DNA of 64,000 nucleotides from Salegentibacter agarivorans (GCF_900113135.1 NZ_FOOH01000012.1:62001-126000); one strand, 5' to 3'. Numbered from the stretch's first letter, positions 46,267 to 55,436 are shown. A program made the numbers and translations. Notes: a model not told the origin generated them from the letters alone.

Positions 46267-46303
46267 ACAAAAAAGCGGCTAAAAATAGCCGCTCTTTTTT
46301 TAT
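46267..46303 (-). terminator. Strong intrinsic terminator after the DUF4382 gene
   Basis: AGCGGCT (46274-46280) and AGCCGCT (46287-46293) pair perfectly around 6 nt and are flanked by A-runs on one side and T-runs on the other, so the site works in both directions. It isolates the bat operon from the upstream DUF4382 gene. Confidence 0.88.
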
Positions 46304-46319
46304 AAGGGAAATCTTTTAA

Positions 46320-47138
46320 TTATTCCAAATAAATAGTTTCCAGATCTTTTGCTTCCCCCTGTACTACTTCGACATTGTCTTCGGTAATGGCATCATACCC
46401 AGTTTCGGCATCTGGAGTTACAATAACTTTATAAGTTCCTGCCGGCACCCCGTGCAGCGCAAAATTGCCGTCTTCGTCAGTATAAGCCGAAATAGTATGA
46501 CTTGCATTCTGAGCTTTTACCAAAGATTTTCTATCGTTAGGATGTACTTCGCCTACAATAAAACCGGTATTAGCCATAGCAGACATTCTAATTACAGGTT
46601 TAAGGATGTAACCTCCATTCCCGGTTGTCACGATAGATTCGTCTACATCAAAATCCAGAAGGTATTCGTAGCTTTCTCCTGCTTCCAGCTCTTGTTGCAC
46701 ATTTAATTTTAATCCAGATTGTTGTGCACTTGGGGTAGCCATAGGATTCTCTTCTCCATCAATTACCACCACATTGTCTGGTCCTAAAACCAGTCTTATT
46801 TGATCAAGATAACCTGCAGGAATTTCAACATCGGCCAGTAATTGTGATACTCCGCCGGTTAATTGTAGAAGGTCATAACGGCCAGTTTCTACATTAGAAA
46901 GGCTTTCCCATTCCGCTTCTTCTTCGCCAACGGCGGCTTCTGTTTTAATCATTACATCCTGCACATCTACCCAAACTTCATCGTAGTCTCCGGGGGCATC
47001 TGTCATTCTAACCGTTAATTGGGCGTTGCCTTCTTCCACTCCGTTTTCATCATCATCACTACAACTGGTAAATCCAAAAGCAACTACTGCCGCAAGCAAT
47101 AAGCTTTTTAATTTTAGGTTCTTCATCGTTCTTTTCAT
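46320..47138 (-). CDS. DUF4382 lipoprotein with carboxypeptidase-regulatory-like domain
   Basis: A 272-residue lipoprotein: lipobox FTSC (Cys26) followed by SDDDEN, the acidic run taken as a surface export signal; DUF4382 (about 38-185; LTVRMTDAPGDYDEVWVDVQ in part); then a carboxypeptidase-regulatory-like beta-sandwich (about 190-270, with FALHGVPAGTYKVIV). Probably binds or presents something at the cell surface. The start at 47126 (MKNLKLK) is equally plausible. Confidence 0.88.
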   Translation of the reverse strand: MKRTMKNLKLKSLLLAAVVAFGFTSCSDDDENGVEEGNAQLTVRMTDAPGDYDEVWVDVQDVMIKTEAAVGEEEAEWESLSNVETGRYDLLQLTGGVSQLLADVEIPAGYLDQIRLVLGPDNVVVIDGEENPMATPSAQQSGLKLNVQQELEAGESYEYLLDFDVDESIVTTGNGGYILKPVIRMSAMANTGFIVGEVHPNDRKSLVKAQNASHTISAYTDEDGNFALHGVPAGTYKVIVTPDAETGYDAITEDNVEVVQGEAKDLETIYLE

Positions 47139-47291
47139 AAATAGGTTTATTAATTGTTTAGAGAGGAAAACGCAGCATCATTGAATAAATTTTATCCAGA
47201 TGACTAGATTAACTAAATTTAACAGGATTTTAAATTGCATTTATACATTTAAGCTAGTTTCTTGTAGAAGCTTTATAACTTAGAAAAACTT

Positions 47292-48041
47292 ATGAAAACT
47301 GCACTAATTACCGGCGCCACCAGTGGAATTGGAAAAGCTACCGCCAATGCTTTTGCAAGAGAAGGCATTAATTTAATTCTCTGTGGAAGAAGGGAAGAAC
47401 GTTTAGACGAATTAAAAAAAGAATTGTCAAAAAGGGTCGCGGTTTATACCCTTTGTTTTGATATTCGTGACAAAGCTGCGGTTTTTGAAAAAATAAATGG
47501 ACTTCCAGAGAAATTCAGCAAAATTGATATTCTAATAAATAATGCCGGAAACGCACACGGTTTAGACCCCATACAGGATGGAAATATAGACGATTGGGAT
47601 GCCATGTTAGACATTAACGTAAAAGGTCTGCTATATATTAGCAAAGCAATTTTTCCAAAAATGATAAACCAGGGAACCGGGCATATTATTAATATTGGAT
47701 CTACCGCAGGGAAAGAAGTCTACCCTAACGGAAATGTTTATTGCGCAAGCAAATACGCGGTAGATGCCTTAAACCAGGGAATGCGTATAGACCTCAACAA
47801 ACACGGAATTAAAGTTGGCGCCGTAAACCCGGGGCTTACTCAAACAGAATTTAGCGAAGTGAGATTTAAAGGCGACTCCGAAAAAGCGAAAAGTGTTTAT
47901 GAAGGATTTCAAGCTTTACGCCCGGAAGATATCGCAGATATAATCAGGTTTGTGGTAACCCGGCCTTATCACGTAAATATTGCAGATTTAGTAGTGATGC
48001 CAACCGCGCAAGCAAACAGCACTACGGTGAATAAAAATTAA
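47292..48041 (+). CDS. Short-chain dehydrogenase/reductase (YdfG-like)
   Basis: A 249-residue classical SDR: cofactor motif TGATSGIGKA at residues 7-16, NNAGNAHG, catalytic Ser in IGSTAG and YxxxK in YCASKYAVDA, and the NPGLTQTEF stretch. An Arg in GRREERLDE after strand 2 suggests NADP(H). The layout recalls YdfG (3-hydroxy acid or serine dehydrogenase). Cytosolic, monocistronic. Confidence 0.92.
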   Translation: MKTALITGATSGIGKATANAFAREGINLILCGRREERLDELKKELSKRVAVYTLCFDIRDKAAVFEKINGLPEKFSKIDILINNAGNAHGLDPIQDGNIDDWDAMLDINVKGLLYISKAIFPKMINQGTGHIINIGSTAGKEVYPNGNVYCASKYAVDALNQGMRIDLNKHGIKVGAVNPGLTQTEFSEVRFKGDSEKAKSVYEGFQALRPEDIADIIRFVVTRPYHVNIADLVVMPTAQANSTTVNKN

Positions 48042-48185
48042 TATTTCTTGAGATTTACATCCTGCAAGGTTTTAAAAACCTTATAGGTTTAGTTTTTGGA
48101 ATACCCTAGGAATAAAAATATTGAAAAATGATATGGTTTAACGCAGATATGTAATGGGAAAAAGAATAGATAATAATTAAAGAGA

Positions 48186-48203
48186 TTTCCGTCTTCACGG
48201 AAA
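48186..48203. repeat. Short hairpin of REP-like type
   Basis: TTTCCGT (48186-48192) and ACGGAAA (48197-48203) with a CTTC loop, followed by TGAC. It looks like the end of a larger flavobacterial intergenic repeat. It lies just before the AlbA_2 gene start at 48217 and could sit in its leader. Confidence 0.5.
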
Positions 48204-48216
48204 TGACAAAGTAAAT

Positions 48217-49353
48217 ATGATCAACAAACGGCTTTTAATAAAAAACTTACTCGCACACAACGACGAGAATAGCTTTTATGATAAAAAGCTGAAGCTTAAT
48301 ATTGGCGAACGCGAAGGAAAAGCCAAGTTTTTAAAGCACGTTTGCGCACTTTCTAATTCCAATCCTGAAAACAATTCTTATATCGTAATTGGAGTCCAGG
48401 ACGAAGATAACCGTATTGTTGGCACCGATTTTTTTGACGATAGTAAAATTCAAAACCTGGTGAATGCTTATTTAAGTAATCCGCCATTAATATCTTATGA
48501 AAATATTCCTTTTCCGCATTTGCCGGGAAACCTTGTGGTTGGCCTGGTGACCATTAAGCCCAACCACGGAAAAATATGCTCGCTTAGAAAAAACATTTGG
48601 AAATATTATGGTGGCTCGGTTTTTCTTAGAGACGGGAGCATTAGTATGCCCAAGGTTTTTGATATTACTATTAGCGATGTGAATTCAGAAGTGGTAAATT
48701 CTATAGAAAACCATTCCCATAATAATATAGAATTAACCCTGGACGGGGTGTTTGATTTTCTTCAGAAGAGAAAAGATTATAACGCCACTTATAAAGTTTT
48801 TAAAGAATATTTTGTGGTTTGTTGGGCCGGAAAAAAGATTCAGGTAAAAAATGAAACATTTTACTCCCGTGTAGATATAGAATTAATAAACGAACAGGTG
48901 AAATTGTTTTATTCAGATTTGGACCAGGTGAGTATTAGCCTTACCGAAGAACAATTTAAAATCCTGGAATATGTACAATTGGGACTGCACGATAAATACC
49001 AGTTTTATCCCTTAGAAGAGGTAACTATTCGTTTTAAAGACAGCGTGAGTTATGAGATAGAAAGCAAATTGCTATTTGAGCCACCAGAATTCGACAAGAA
49101 AACACTTTATCATATATACAACACAAACAATAAACTTCTGGAAAGACTTAAAAAGAAACTTCCGTTAAATAAACAACAAATAAAAGATCTCAAAAATTTG
49201 CCTTCAACTTATTTACTTTGTTATTTAAATAACTTTGCACAGGCAATAGACAAACTGGAAGAAGCCAAACCATTTTTAAAAGAATACAGCCAGGAAGTTT
49301 ATAATTATTATAAGGAAAGTATGCGAATTTTAAGAAAAGTAAAATACAATTAA
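48217..49353 (+). CDS. AlbA_2 (Schlafen-type) domain protein
   Basis: A 378-residue cytosolic protein. The first 145 residues are an AlbA_2 domain: EGKAKFLKHVCALSNSNPEN, then YIVIGVQDEDNRIVGTDFF (part), then NLVVGLVTIKPNHGKICSL in part. The rest is helical and charged and I do not recognise it beyond a resemblance to flavobacterial proteins with the same head. AlbA_2 proteins include putative DNA-binding regulators and Schlafen-like nucleases. One nucleotide separates it from the phosphatase gene, so the pair is one operon. Confidence 0.8.
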   Translation: MINKRLLIKNLLAHNDENSFYDKKLKLNIGEREGKAKFLKHVCALSNSNPENNSYIVIGVQDEDNRIVGTDFFDDSKIQNLVNAYLSNPPLISYENIPFPHLPGNLVVGLVTIKPNHGKICSLRKNIWKYYGGSVFLRDGSISMPKVFDITISDVNSEVVNSIENHSHNNIELTLDGVFDFLQKRKDYNATYKVFKEYFVVCWAGKKIQVKNETFYSRVDIELINEQVKLFYSDLDQVSISLTEEQFKILEYVQLGLHDKYQFYPLEEVTIRFKDSVSYEIESKLLFEPPEFDKKTLYHIYNTNNKLLERLKKKLPLNKQQIKDLKNLPSTYLLCYLNNFAQAIDKLEEAKPFLKEYSQEVYNYYKESMRILRKVKYN

Positions 49354-49354
49354 T

Positions 49355-50083
49355 ATGGGTAGAAGTATTGCCATTGGAGACATTCACGGAGGATTAAAAG
49401 CATTAATACAACTGCTTAAAAAAATTGAAGTCACCCCAGACGATGAACTAATTTTTTTGGGCGATTATGTAGATGGCTGGAGTGATTCGGCAAACGTGGT
49501 TTCCTATTTAATAGAATTCGCAAAGCAAAATACCTGTATTTTTATACGGGGAAATCATGACGATCTTACTCATCGCTGGCTGGAATCTGGAGAGCTTAAT
49601 GAAAAGTGGCTGGAGCACGGCGGGCAATCCAGTATTGATGCGTATAGAAATTTTTCTTCAGAAGAAATAAAAGCGCATATCGAGTTTTTTAATCAGATGG
49701 TTAATTATTACGTAGATAAAAAAAACAGGCTTTTTGTGCACGCGGGGTTTACAAATCAACATGGTCCCGAACAGGAATACCACGATACCGGATTTTACTG
49801 GGATAGAACCCTATGGGAAATGGCACTTTCTTTAGATAAAAATATAAAGCCAGATGATATAAATTACCCAAAGCGCCTAAGACTTTTTGATGAAATATTT
49901 ATTGGCCATACCCCGGTTACCCGAATTAACGAAGATGTCCCGGTAAAAAAAGCAAACATTTGGAATGTAGATACCGGCGCTGCTTTTATGGGAAAATTAT
50001 CGGCTATAGATGTAAATTCAAAGGAAATATGGCAAAGTGAGCCAGTTTTTAAGCTATATCCCGAGGAGGAAGGTAGAAATTAA
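49355..50083 (+). CDS. PPP-family metallophosphoesterase
   Basis: A 242-residue serine/threonine-phosphatase-like enzyme with all PPP motifs: GDIHG (Asp9, His11), GDYVDGW, RGNHDD, a later His in FVHAGF and GHTPV. Substrates in the family range from phosphoproteins to diadenosine polyphosphates. The gene starts two bases after the stop of the AlbA_2 gene, hinting at a shared task. Confidence 0.92.
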   Translation: MGRSIAIGDIHGGLKALIQLLKKIEVTPDDELIFLGDYVDGWSDSANVVSYLIEFAKQNTCIFIRGNHDDLTHRWLESGELNEKWLEHGGQSSIDAYRNFSSEEIKAHIEFFNQMVNYYVDKKNRLFVHAGFTNQHGPEQEYHDTGFYWDRTLWEMALSLDKNIKPDDINYPKRLRLFDEIFIGHTPVTRINEDVPVKKANIWNVDTGAAFMGKLSAIDVNSKEIWQSEPVFKLYPEEEGRN

Positions 50084-50247
50084 GACGATTTTACCAGAAA
50101 ACGCCTTTACTCTTTATATCTTTGTACTTTAATGATTTTGAGTTTTATTTAAGCTGAATTATATTAGTAAAAACTAAAACACAGTTTTTGTAGCATAATT
50201 ATAAATCCCAGCAGGGTTTCTAAAATACCTGCTCCAATCCACATAAA

Positions 50248-51252
50248 ATGGCCCTCGATAATATTAGATTAGAAGTAATGAACACCGTTGAGAAAGAGGT
50301 AGACGGTTTCATTGAAAAATACCTTATCCCGGTAGAAGAAATCTGGCAACCTACAGATTTACTTCCAAATTTACAGGGAGAGGATTATATGAATGAGCTT
50401 ACCCAAATTAGGGAAGAAGCAAAAGAACTTGAATACGATTTTTGGGTAGTTTTAGTTGCCGATATGGTTACCGAAGAAGCCCTCCCAACCTACGAATCTT
50501 GGCTTATGGACATGGAAGGGGTAAAACAACACGGTAAAAGCCGTGGTGAAGAAAACGCCTGGTCTAAGTGGGTTCGTCACTGGACCGGAGAAGAAAACCG
50601 CCACGGAGATACGCTTAACAAATACCTTTACCTCTCTGGTAGGGTAAATATGCGTGAAATTGAAAAAACCACACAACATTTAATAAATGATGGTTTTGAC
50701 ATTGGAACGGGGCGTGATCCTTATAAGAACTTTGTATATACCAGTTTCCAGGAATTGGCAACCAATATTTCGCATAAGCGTGTTGGCCAGTTAGCTAAGA
50801 AAAAAGGCAATAAAATGCTGGGAAAAATGTGTAATATTATTGCCGGAGACGAGATGAGACATTATATGGCTTACCGGGAATTTGTAAAAACCATCTTTGA
50901 ACACGATCCCAGCCAAATGATGCTGGCTTTTCACGATATGATGAAAAGAAAGATTGTTATGCCAGCTCAGTTTTTACGTGAAAGCGGACAGGGAATTGCC
51001 GAAGCTTTTGAAAACTTCTCTAACGCAGCCCAAAGACTTGGCGTATACACCACTTACGATTATATTGAAATCCTTGAAAAACTAAATGGATACTGGGAAA
51101 TTGATAAAATGCGTTCCCTTACCGATGAAGCTGAAAAAGCCAGGGATTATCTTATGAGATTGCCCGATAGAATGCGAAGAATTGCAGACCGTATGGCTGT
51201 TCCGCAAGATCAGCATATCTTTAAATGGGTTGAGCCTAACGGAAGAATTTAA
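50248..51252 (+). CDS. Acyl-ACP desaturase (diiron, soluble)
   Basis: A 334-residue ferritin-like desaturase. The two diiron EExxH motifs are EENRHGD (about residue 113) and DEMRHYM (about residue 203), with further Glu ligands in EEALPTYE and SFQELATN. It introduces a double bond into acyl-ACP and so tunes membrane fluidity. It has a long leader (165 nt) with a possible promoter TATCTTTG at 50117-50124, and a clean terminator. Confidence 0.93.
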   Translation: MALDNIRLEVMNTVEKEVDGFIEKYLIPVEEIWQPTDLLPNLQGEDYMNELTQIREEAKELEYDFWVVLVADMVTEEALPTYESWLMDMEGVKQHGKSRGEENAWSKWVRHWTGEENRHGDTLNKYLYLSGRVNMREIEKTTQHLINDGFDIGTGRDPYKNFVYTSFQELATNISHKRVGQLAKKKGNKMLGKMCNIIAGDEMRHYMAYREFVKTIFEHDPSQMMLAFHDMMKRKIVMPAQFLRESGQGIAEAFENFSNAAQRLGVYTTYDYIEILEKLNGYWEIDKMRSLTDEAEKARDYLMRLPDRMRRIADRMAVPQDQHIFKWVEPNGRI

Positions 51253-51275
51253 GGCAATTTGTCTATAAAAAAATT

Positions 51276-51315
51276 AGACCCCACAAGTTATGAAAACCTG
51301 TGAGGTCTTTTTTTT
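51276..51315 (+). terminator. Intrinsic terminator of the desaturase gene
   Basis: AGACCCCACAAG pairs with CCTGTGAGGTCT across a 9-nt loop, with one or two mismatches, followed by seven T on the + strand. Confidence 0.85.
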
Positions 51316-51342
51316 GAATTTATTCGTGAGAAATCTTTAAAA

Positions 51343-51735
51343 CTACACTTCCTGTTTCTTCCAAATTTTATAAGAAATTAGATCTTTTTCTATGAGATTT
51401 AGACAAAAAGCAACTACCGCAGCATCGTCTAAATAACCAATAATTGGAATAAAATCGGGGATTAGATCTATGGGCGAAAGTACATAAAGAAGAGCGCCTC
51501 CAATAGCTGCAATTACGTTAAAGGGTACTTCCCTGTAATTCCCGTTCGCATAATCTTTTAGCAAACTAAAAAGTATTACCGCATCATCCAGATAACGCTG
51601 TAATTTTCCTTTATTTTCAAATTTAGATTTTATCGCATCTTCATCTTCCAGTACATCATCTATATCTTCTTCTTCAAAATCGTCCTGAAGCTTTTTATGC
51701 TCTTTCTTAATTGTTTCGTTATCGATTTTACTCAT
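51343..51735 (-). CDS. YkvA family (DUF1232) membrane protein
   Basis: A 130-residue protein with an acidic N-terminus and the DUF1232 domain (about 45-125); the signature is YVLSPIDLIPDFIPIIGYLDD (partial quotation YVLSPIDLIPDFIPIIG), preceded by a hydrophobic IAAIGGALL helix. Function unknown. Convergent with the desaturase gene. Confidence 0.9.
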   Translation of the reverse strand: MSKIDNETIKKEHKKLQDDFEEEDIDDVLEDEDAIKSKFENKGKLQRYLDDAVILFSLLKDYANGNYREVPFNVIAAIGGALLYVLSPIDLIPDFIPIIGYLDDAAVVAFCLNLIEKDLISYKIWKKQEV

Positions 51736-51811
51736 TGTCTATTTTTTTGATGACCACAAAATATAAAATTATTATTGAAGGTTTAATTAGGGAAATGCTA
51801 AAATCTGAGAA

Positions 51812-51853
51812 AAAACAAACCTCACAGATTTTAAATGCTGTGAGGTTTTGTTC
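51812..51853. terminator. Bidirectional hairpin near the YkvA promoter side
   Basis: AACCTCACAG and CTGTGAGGTT pair perfectly over ten bases with a 10-nt loop; T-rich on both sides when read on either strand. It lies between two minus genes and can end the aldehyde dehydrogenase transcript. Confidence 0.65.
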
Positions 51854-51874
51854 ATAATTCCAATTAAGCTACTC

Positions 51875-51963
51875 CGTCATTCTTTCCCGAAACTGCGGAT
51901 TATTTCAGAATCTAAGTTTTTTATAATCTACACATTAGACCCTGAAACAAGTTCAGGGTGACG
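51875..51963. repeat. REP-like element (CGTCATTCTTTCCCGAA type)
   Basis: Outer CGTCA and TGACG close an element with inner hairpins including CCTGAAACAAGTTCAGG, which is nearly the same as in 16765-16832. It follows the aldehyde dehydrogenase stop. Confidence 0.72.
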
Positions 51964-51979
51964 ATTCTATTATTAAATA

Positions 51980-53533
51980 CTACAAATCGAATTTAATACC
52001 CTGCGCCAATGGCAATTCAGTGGTATAATTAATAGTGTTGGTTTGACGTCTCATATAGATTTTCCACGCATCAGAACCAGATTCTCTTCCACCTCCGGTT
52101 TCTTTTTCACCGCCAAAAGCACCGCCAATTTCAGCACCTGAAGTTCCAATATTCACATTTGCAATCCCGCAATCTGAACCTTCAACCGAAAGAAAACGCT
52201 CGGCCTCCCTTAAATTGTTGGTCATTATTGCTGAAGAAAGTCCCTGCACTACCCCATTTTGTAATTCCAGAGCGTTAGAAACATCTCCGGAATATTTCAT
52301 AATATAAAGCACCGGCGCAAAAGTTTCGTGCTGCACGATCTTAAACTCGTTCTTTGCTTCCGCAATGGCTGGTTTCACATAGCATCCGCTTTCATAACCT
52401 TCGCCTTCCAAAACACCGCCTTCAAATAAGATCGTACCGCCTTCTTCTACAACTTTATCTAAAGCGCTTTGATAATTTTTAACCGCATCTTTATCAATAA
52501 GCGGCCCCACGTGATTATTTTCATCTAATGGGTTTCCAATACGCAATTGCTTATAAGCTTTTACAATAGCATCTTTTACTTTATCGTAAATAGATTCGTG
52601 AATTATCAATCTTCGGGTAGAAGTACAACGCTGCCCACAGGTTCCTACGGCTCCAAACACCGCACCGATCACCGTATTTTTAATATCGGCATCTGGCGTT
52701 ACGATTATCGCGTTATTTCCTCCTAATTCAAGAAGTGATTTTCCTAACCTTGCGGCCACGGCCTGGGCAACTATTTTTCCCATTCTAATTGAACCGGTAG
52801 CCGAAATTAACGGCACTCGTTTATCGTTGGTCATCATTTCACCAACTTTATAATCGCCAGTGATTAATGAAGAAATCCCTGCAGGAACATTATTTTCAGC
52901 AAAAACTCTTGCTGCGATATTTTGACAGGCCACAGAAGTTAACGGAGTTTTTTCTGATCCTTTCCAAACGCAAGCATCTCCACAAACCCAGGCTAAAGCG
53001 GTATTCCATGACCAAACCGCTACGGGAAAGTTAAATGCCGAAATAATTCCAACTATTCCTAACGGGTGGTATTGCTCATACATTCTATGCCCGGGGCGTT
53101 CAGAATGCATGGTTAATCCGTGTAACTGGCGGGAAAGTCCCACTGCGAAATCACAGATATCTATCATTTCCTGAACTTCGCCCAAACCTTCCTGGTAAGA
53201 TTTTCCCATTTCGTAGGAAACCAGTTTCCCCAAAGGTTCTTTTAATCTTCTTAATTCATCATTGAACTGGCGAACCACTTCACCACGCTGAGGTGCCGGC
53301 CAGGTGCGCCATTCTTTAAAACCTGCAGTGGCAGTAGTAATTACTTTTTCGTAATCTTCTTTGGTGGTGGCTTTTACTTTTCCAATTAAAGCACCGTCTA
53401 CCGGAGAATAAGATTCAATTACTTCACCACTACTAAAAAAATCTTTTCCGGTAGAAGTTCCATTATTGGTTTCCTGTAAACCAAGATCTTTTAAAGCTTG
53501 TTTAATTCCGAATTTTTCTGCTATTTCACTCAT
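51980..53533 (-). CDS. Aldehyde dehydrogenase, ALDH7/antiquitin type
   Basis: A 517-residue NAD-dependent aldehyde dehydrogenase. Catalytic Cys303 lies in GTCGQRCTSTRR and the general base Glu269 in LLELGGNNAI; both stretches are those of the ALDH7 (antiquitin, alpha-aminoadipic semialdehyde or piperideine-6-carboxylate dehydrogenase) group. It thus probably acts in lysine breakdown. The 3-hydroxyanthranilate dioxygenase gene lies 61 nt upstream on the same strand; a link to tryptophan breakdown is possible but ALDH8-type features are not seen. Confidence 0.9.
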   Translation of the reverse strand: MSEIAEKFGIKQALKDLGLQETNNGTSTGKDFFSSGEVIESYSPVDGALIGKVKATTKEDYEKVITTATAGFKEWRTWPAPQRGEVVRQFNDELRRLKEPLGKLVSYEMGKSYQEGLGEVQEMIDICDFAVGLSRQLHGLTMHSERPGHRMYEQYHPLGIVGIISAFNFPVAVWSWNTALAWVCGDACVWKGSEKTPLTSVACQNIAARVFAENNVPAGISSLITGDYKVGEMMTNDKRVPLISATGSIRMGKIVAQAVAARLGKSLLELGGNNAIIVTPDADIKNTVIGAVFGAVGTCGQRCTSTRRLIIHESIYDKVKDAIVKAYKQLRIGNPLDENNHVGPLIDKDAVKNYQSALDKVVEEGGTILFEGGVLEGEGYESGCYVKPAIAEAKNEFKIVQHETFAPVLYIMKYSGDVSNALELQNGVVQGLSSAIMTNNLREAERFLSVEGSDCGIANVNIGTSGAEIGGAFGGEKETGGGRESGSDAWKIYMRRQTNTINYTTELPLAQGIKFDL

Positions 53534-53594
53534 TAAATTGTAAATTTTATCTGTTCTTTTGTGTGTTTCCTGCTAAAATAATAAAATTTTTATG

Positions 53595-54137
53595 CTATTC
53601 CGTTTCGGCTACAAAACGCTCATCTACCGGCATTACTTCCCCGCAATTATCACAGGTACGTAATTCTTTACTTCCGTAGAAATGTTTAAAATGCTTTAAA
53701 AAATCTTTTTCAATATCTTCTAATGGAAAATAAACTTCATATAATTTATGGTTACAATTATCGCAAAACCATAATAGCCCATCTTTGCCTTCAAGTTGCA
53801 CGCGTTTTCGCTCTACAACCAGCCCAATAGAACCTTCATTTCTAACCGGCGAATGTGGCACTTTTGCGGGATGCAAATACATATCTCCAGGACTTAATTT
53901 CATCGTTTTTTTCTTACCATCTTCCTGAATATGTACTTCAATTTCGCCTTCCAATTGATAAAAAAGCTCCTCGGTTTCGTTATAATGATAATCCTTGCGC
54001 GCATTTGGCCCTGCAACCACCATCACAATATAATCTTCAGATTCTTTGTAAAGATTTCGATTGCCCACCGGCGGCTTAAGAGATTCCCGGTTTTGGTCAA
54101 TCCATTTATTAAGATTAAAAGGTTTATTTACTGCCAT
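53595..54137 (-). CDS. nbaC: 3-hydroxyanthranilate 3,4-dioxygenase
   Basis: A 180-residue cupin dioxygenase. Iron ligands His51, Glu57 and His95 fall on the same numbers as I remember for the Cupriavidus enzyme, and the C-terminal rubredoxin-like site CDNC...CDNC (about 125-128 and 162-165) is intact. It opens the ring of 3-hydroxyanthranilate to give the precursor of quinolinate for NAD synthesis, or enters tryptophan breakdown. No kynureninase or kynurenine monooxygenase gene is in the window. Confidence 0.95.
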   Translation of the reverse strand: MAVNKPFNLNKWIDQNRESLKPPVGNRNLYKESEDYIVMVVAGPNARKDYHYNETEELFYQLEGEIEVHIQEDGKKKTMKLSPGDMYLHPAKVPHSPVRNEGSIGLVVERKRVQLEGKDGLLWFCDNCNHKLYEVYFPLEDIEKDFLKHFKHFYGSKELRTCDNCGEVMPVDERFVAETE

Positions 54138-54210
54138 GATTTCTAATTTATATTCCTTAAAATTACAACTTAAAGCTTAGACAAATGCCCCATTTTCTTA
54201 TCTTTTTGGG

Positions 54211-54289
54211 CACCTTAACGGGCTATACGCTACAAGTCCTCGTCGCCTATCGGCTCCTGTGGGCTTTACGCTGCTATCCCTGGCGCAAA
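54211..54289. repeat. GC-rich intergenic element (GCTATACGCTACAAG type)
   Basis: A stretch of about 79 nt, clearly richer in GC than its surroundings, bounded by TTAACGGGCTATACGCTAC and TACGCTGCTATCCCTGGCGC. I remember similar GCTATACGCTATAA...CTGCTATCCCT elements between genes of other Flavobacteriaceae. Only one copy is in this window. It lies between divergent genes. Confidence 0.55.
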
Positions 54290-54338
54290 ATAAAAAACTT
54301 AACAAAATGCGTATCTTCGACTTAAAATCACACTCAAT

Positions 54339-55415
54339 ATGAAAAAAATATTCCTTTTATTCAGTCTTTCTCTCTTTTTAGCCTGTAATATTTCAATTGA
54401 AAAAGATTCAGAAAAAAATGAATCCCCCGAAGCTGAAAAAGTTCAGGATTCCGTAGGCAATTTTGGGATTGTTATTCATGGTGGTGCCGGCACAATTCTA
54501 AAAGAAAATATGAGTGATTCTCTGGAACAGGCTTACAAAGCCAAGCTGGAAGAAGCCATAAGAACCGGGCACGAAATTTTAGCAAATGGCGGTACCGCGA
54601 TAGAAGCCGTACAACGAACCATAAATGTGATGGAGAATTCGCCGCTATTTAACGCAGGGAAAGGTGCCGTTTTTACAAATGATGCCAAAAACGAACTTGA
54701 TGCTTCCATAATGGAAGGAGAAACTCTAAATGCAGGTGCAGTTTCTGGAGTAACTACTGTGAAAAACCCTATAAATCTCGCCTGGGAAGTAATGAAAAAT
54801 TCAGAGCACGTAATGCTTTCAGGGAAAGGCGCCGAACAGTTTGCTAAAGAACGAAATTTGGAAATTGTAGACCCAAAATATTTTTATACCGAGAAACGCT
54901 TTAAAAGTTTAGAACGTTTAAAAGCAAGAGATTCAGAAAAAACAGAGTTGGATCACGATAGCAAAACTGCATTTGTAGATCCGTTTATTAAAGATTCTAA
55001 ATTTGGTACGGTTGGTTGTGCCGCTTTAGACAAAAATGGAAACCTTGCCGCAGGAACCTCAACCGGCGGAATGACTAATAAAAAATGGGGACGTATAGGA
55101 GATGCACCCATAATTGGCGCAGGAACTTATGCTAATAATAAAACCGCAGCGATTTCAGCAACCGGCTGGGGAGAGTTTTTTATACGGGGCGTGGTAGCCT
55201 ACGATATTTCAGCAATGATGGAATATAAAGGAATGAGCCTTGCTGAAGCTGCAAAAGAAGTAATTCAAAACAAAAATCCCGAACTGGGAGGAAACGGTGG
55301 CATCATTGCTATAGATCGTAATGGGAATGTTTCCATGGAATTTAATACCGCTGGGATGTACCGTGCAAAAATGAACCAAGACGGCGACCTGGAAATAGGA
55401 ATCTATAGCGAATAA
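54339..55415 (+). CDS. Exported isoaspartyl peptidase/L-asparaginase (Ntn hydrolase)
   Basis: A 358-residue lipoprotein (lipobox LFLAC, Cys16) of the type 2 asparaginase family. The autocatalytic cleavage site is before Thr224 in KFGTVGCAAL; the substrate pocket follows as GTSTGGMTNKKWGRIGDAPI in part. HGGAGTI at about 47-53 is also typical. It removes isoaspartyl residues from dipeptides and is here sent out of the cytosol. Single gene with its own terminator. Confidence 0.94.
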   Translation: MKKIFLLFSLSLFLACNISIEKDSEKNESPEAEKVQDSVGNFGIVIHGGAGTILKENMSDSLEQAYKAKLEEAIRTGHEILANGGTAIEAVQRTINVMENSPLFNAGKGAVFTNDAKNELDASIMEGETLNAGAVSGVTTVKNPINLAWEVMKNSEHVMLSGKGAEQFAKERNLEIVDPKYFYTEKRFKSLERLKARDSEKTELDHDSKTAFVDPFIKDSKFGTVGCAALDKNGNLAAGTSTGGMTNKKWGRIGDAPIIGAGTYANNKTAAISATGWGEFFIRGVVAYDISAMMEYKGMSLAEAAKEVIQNKNPELGGNGGIIAIDRNGNVSMEFNTAGMYRAKMNQDGDLEIGIYSE

Positions 55416-55436
55416 CCTTTGAAATAAGATCTTTAC

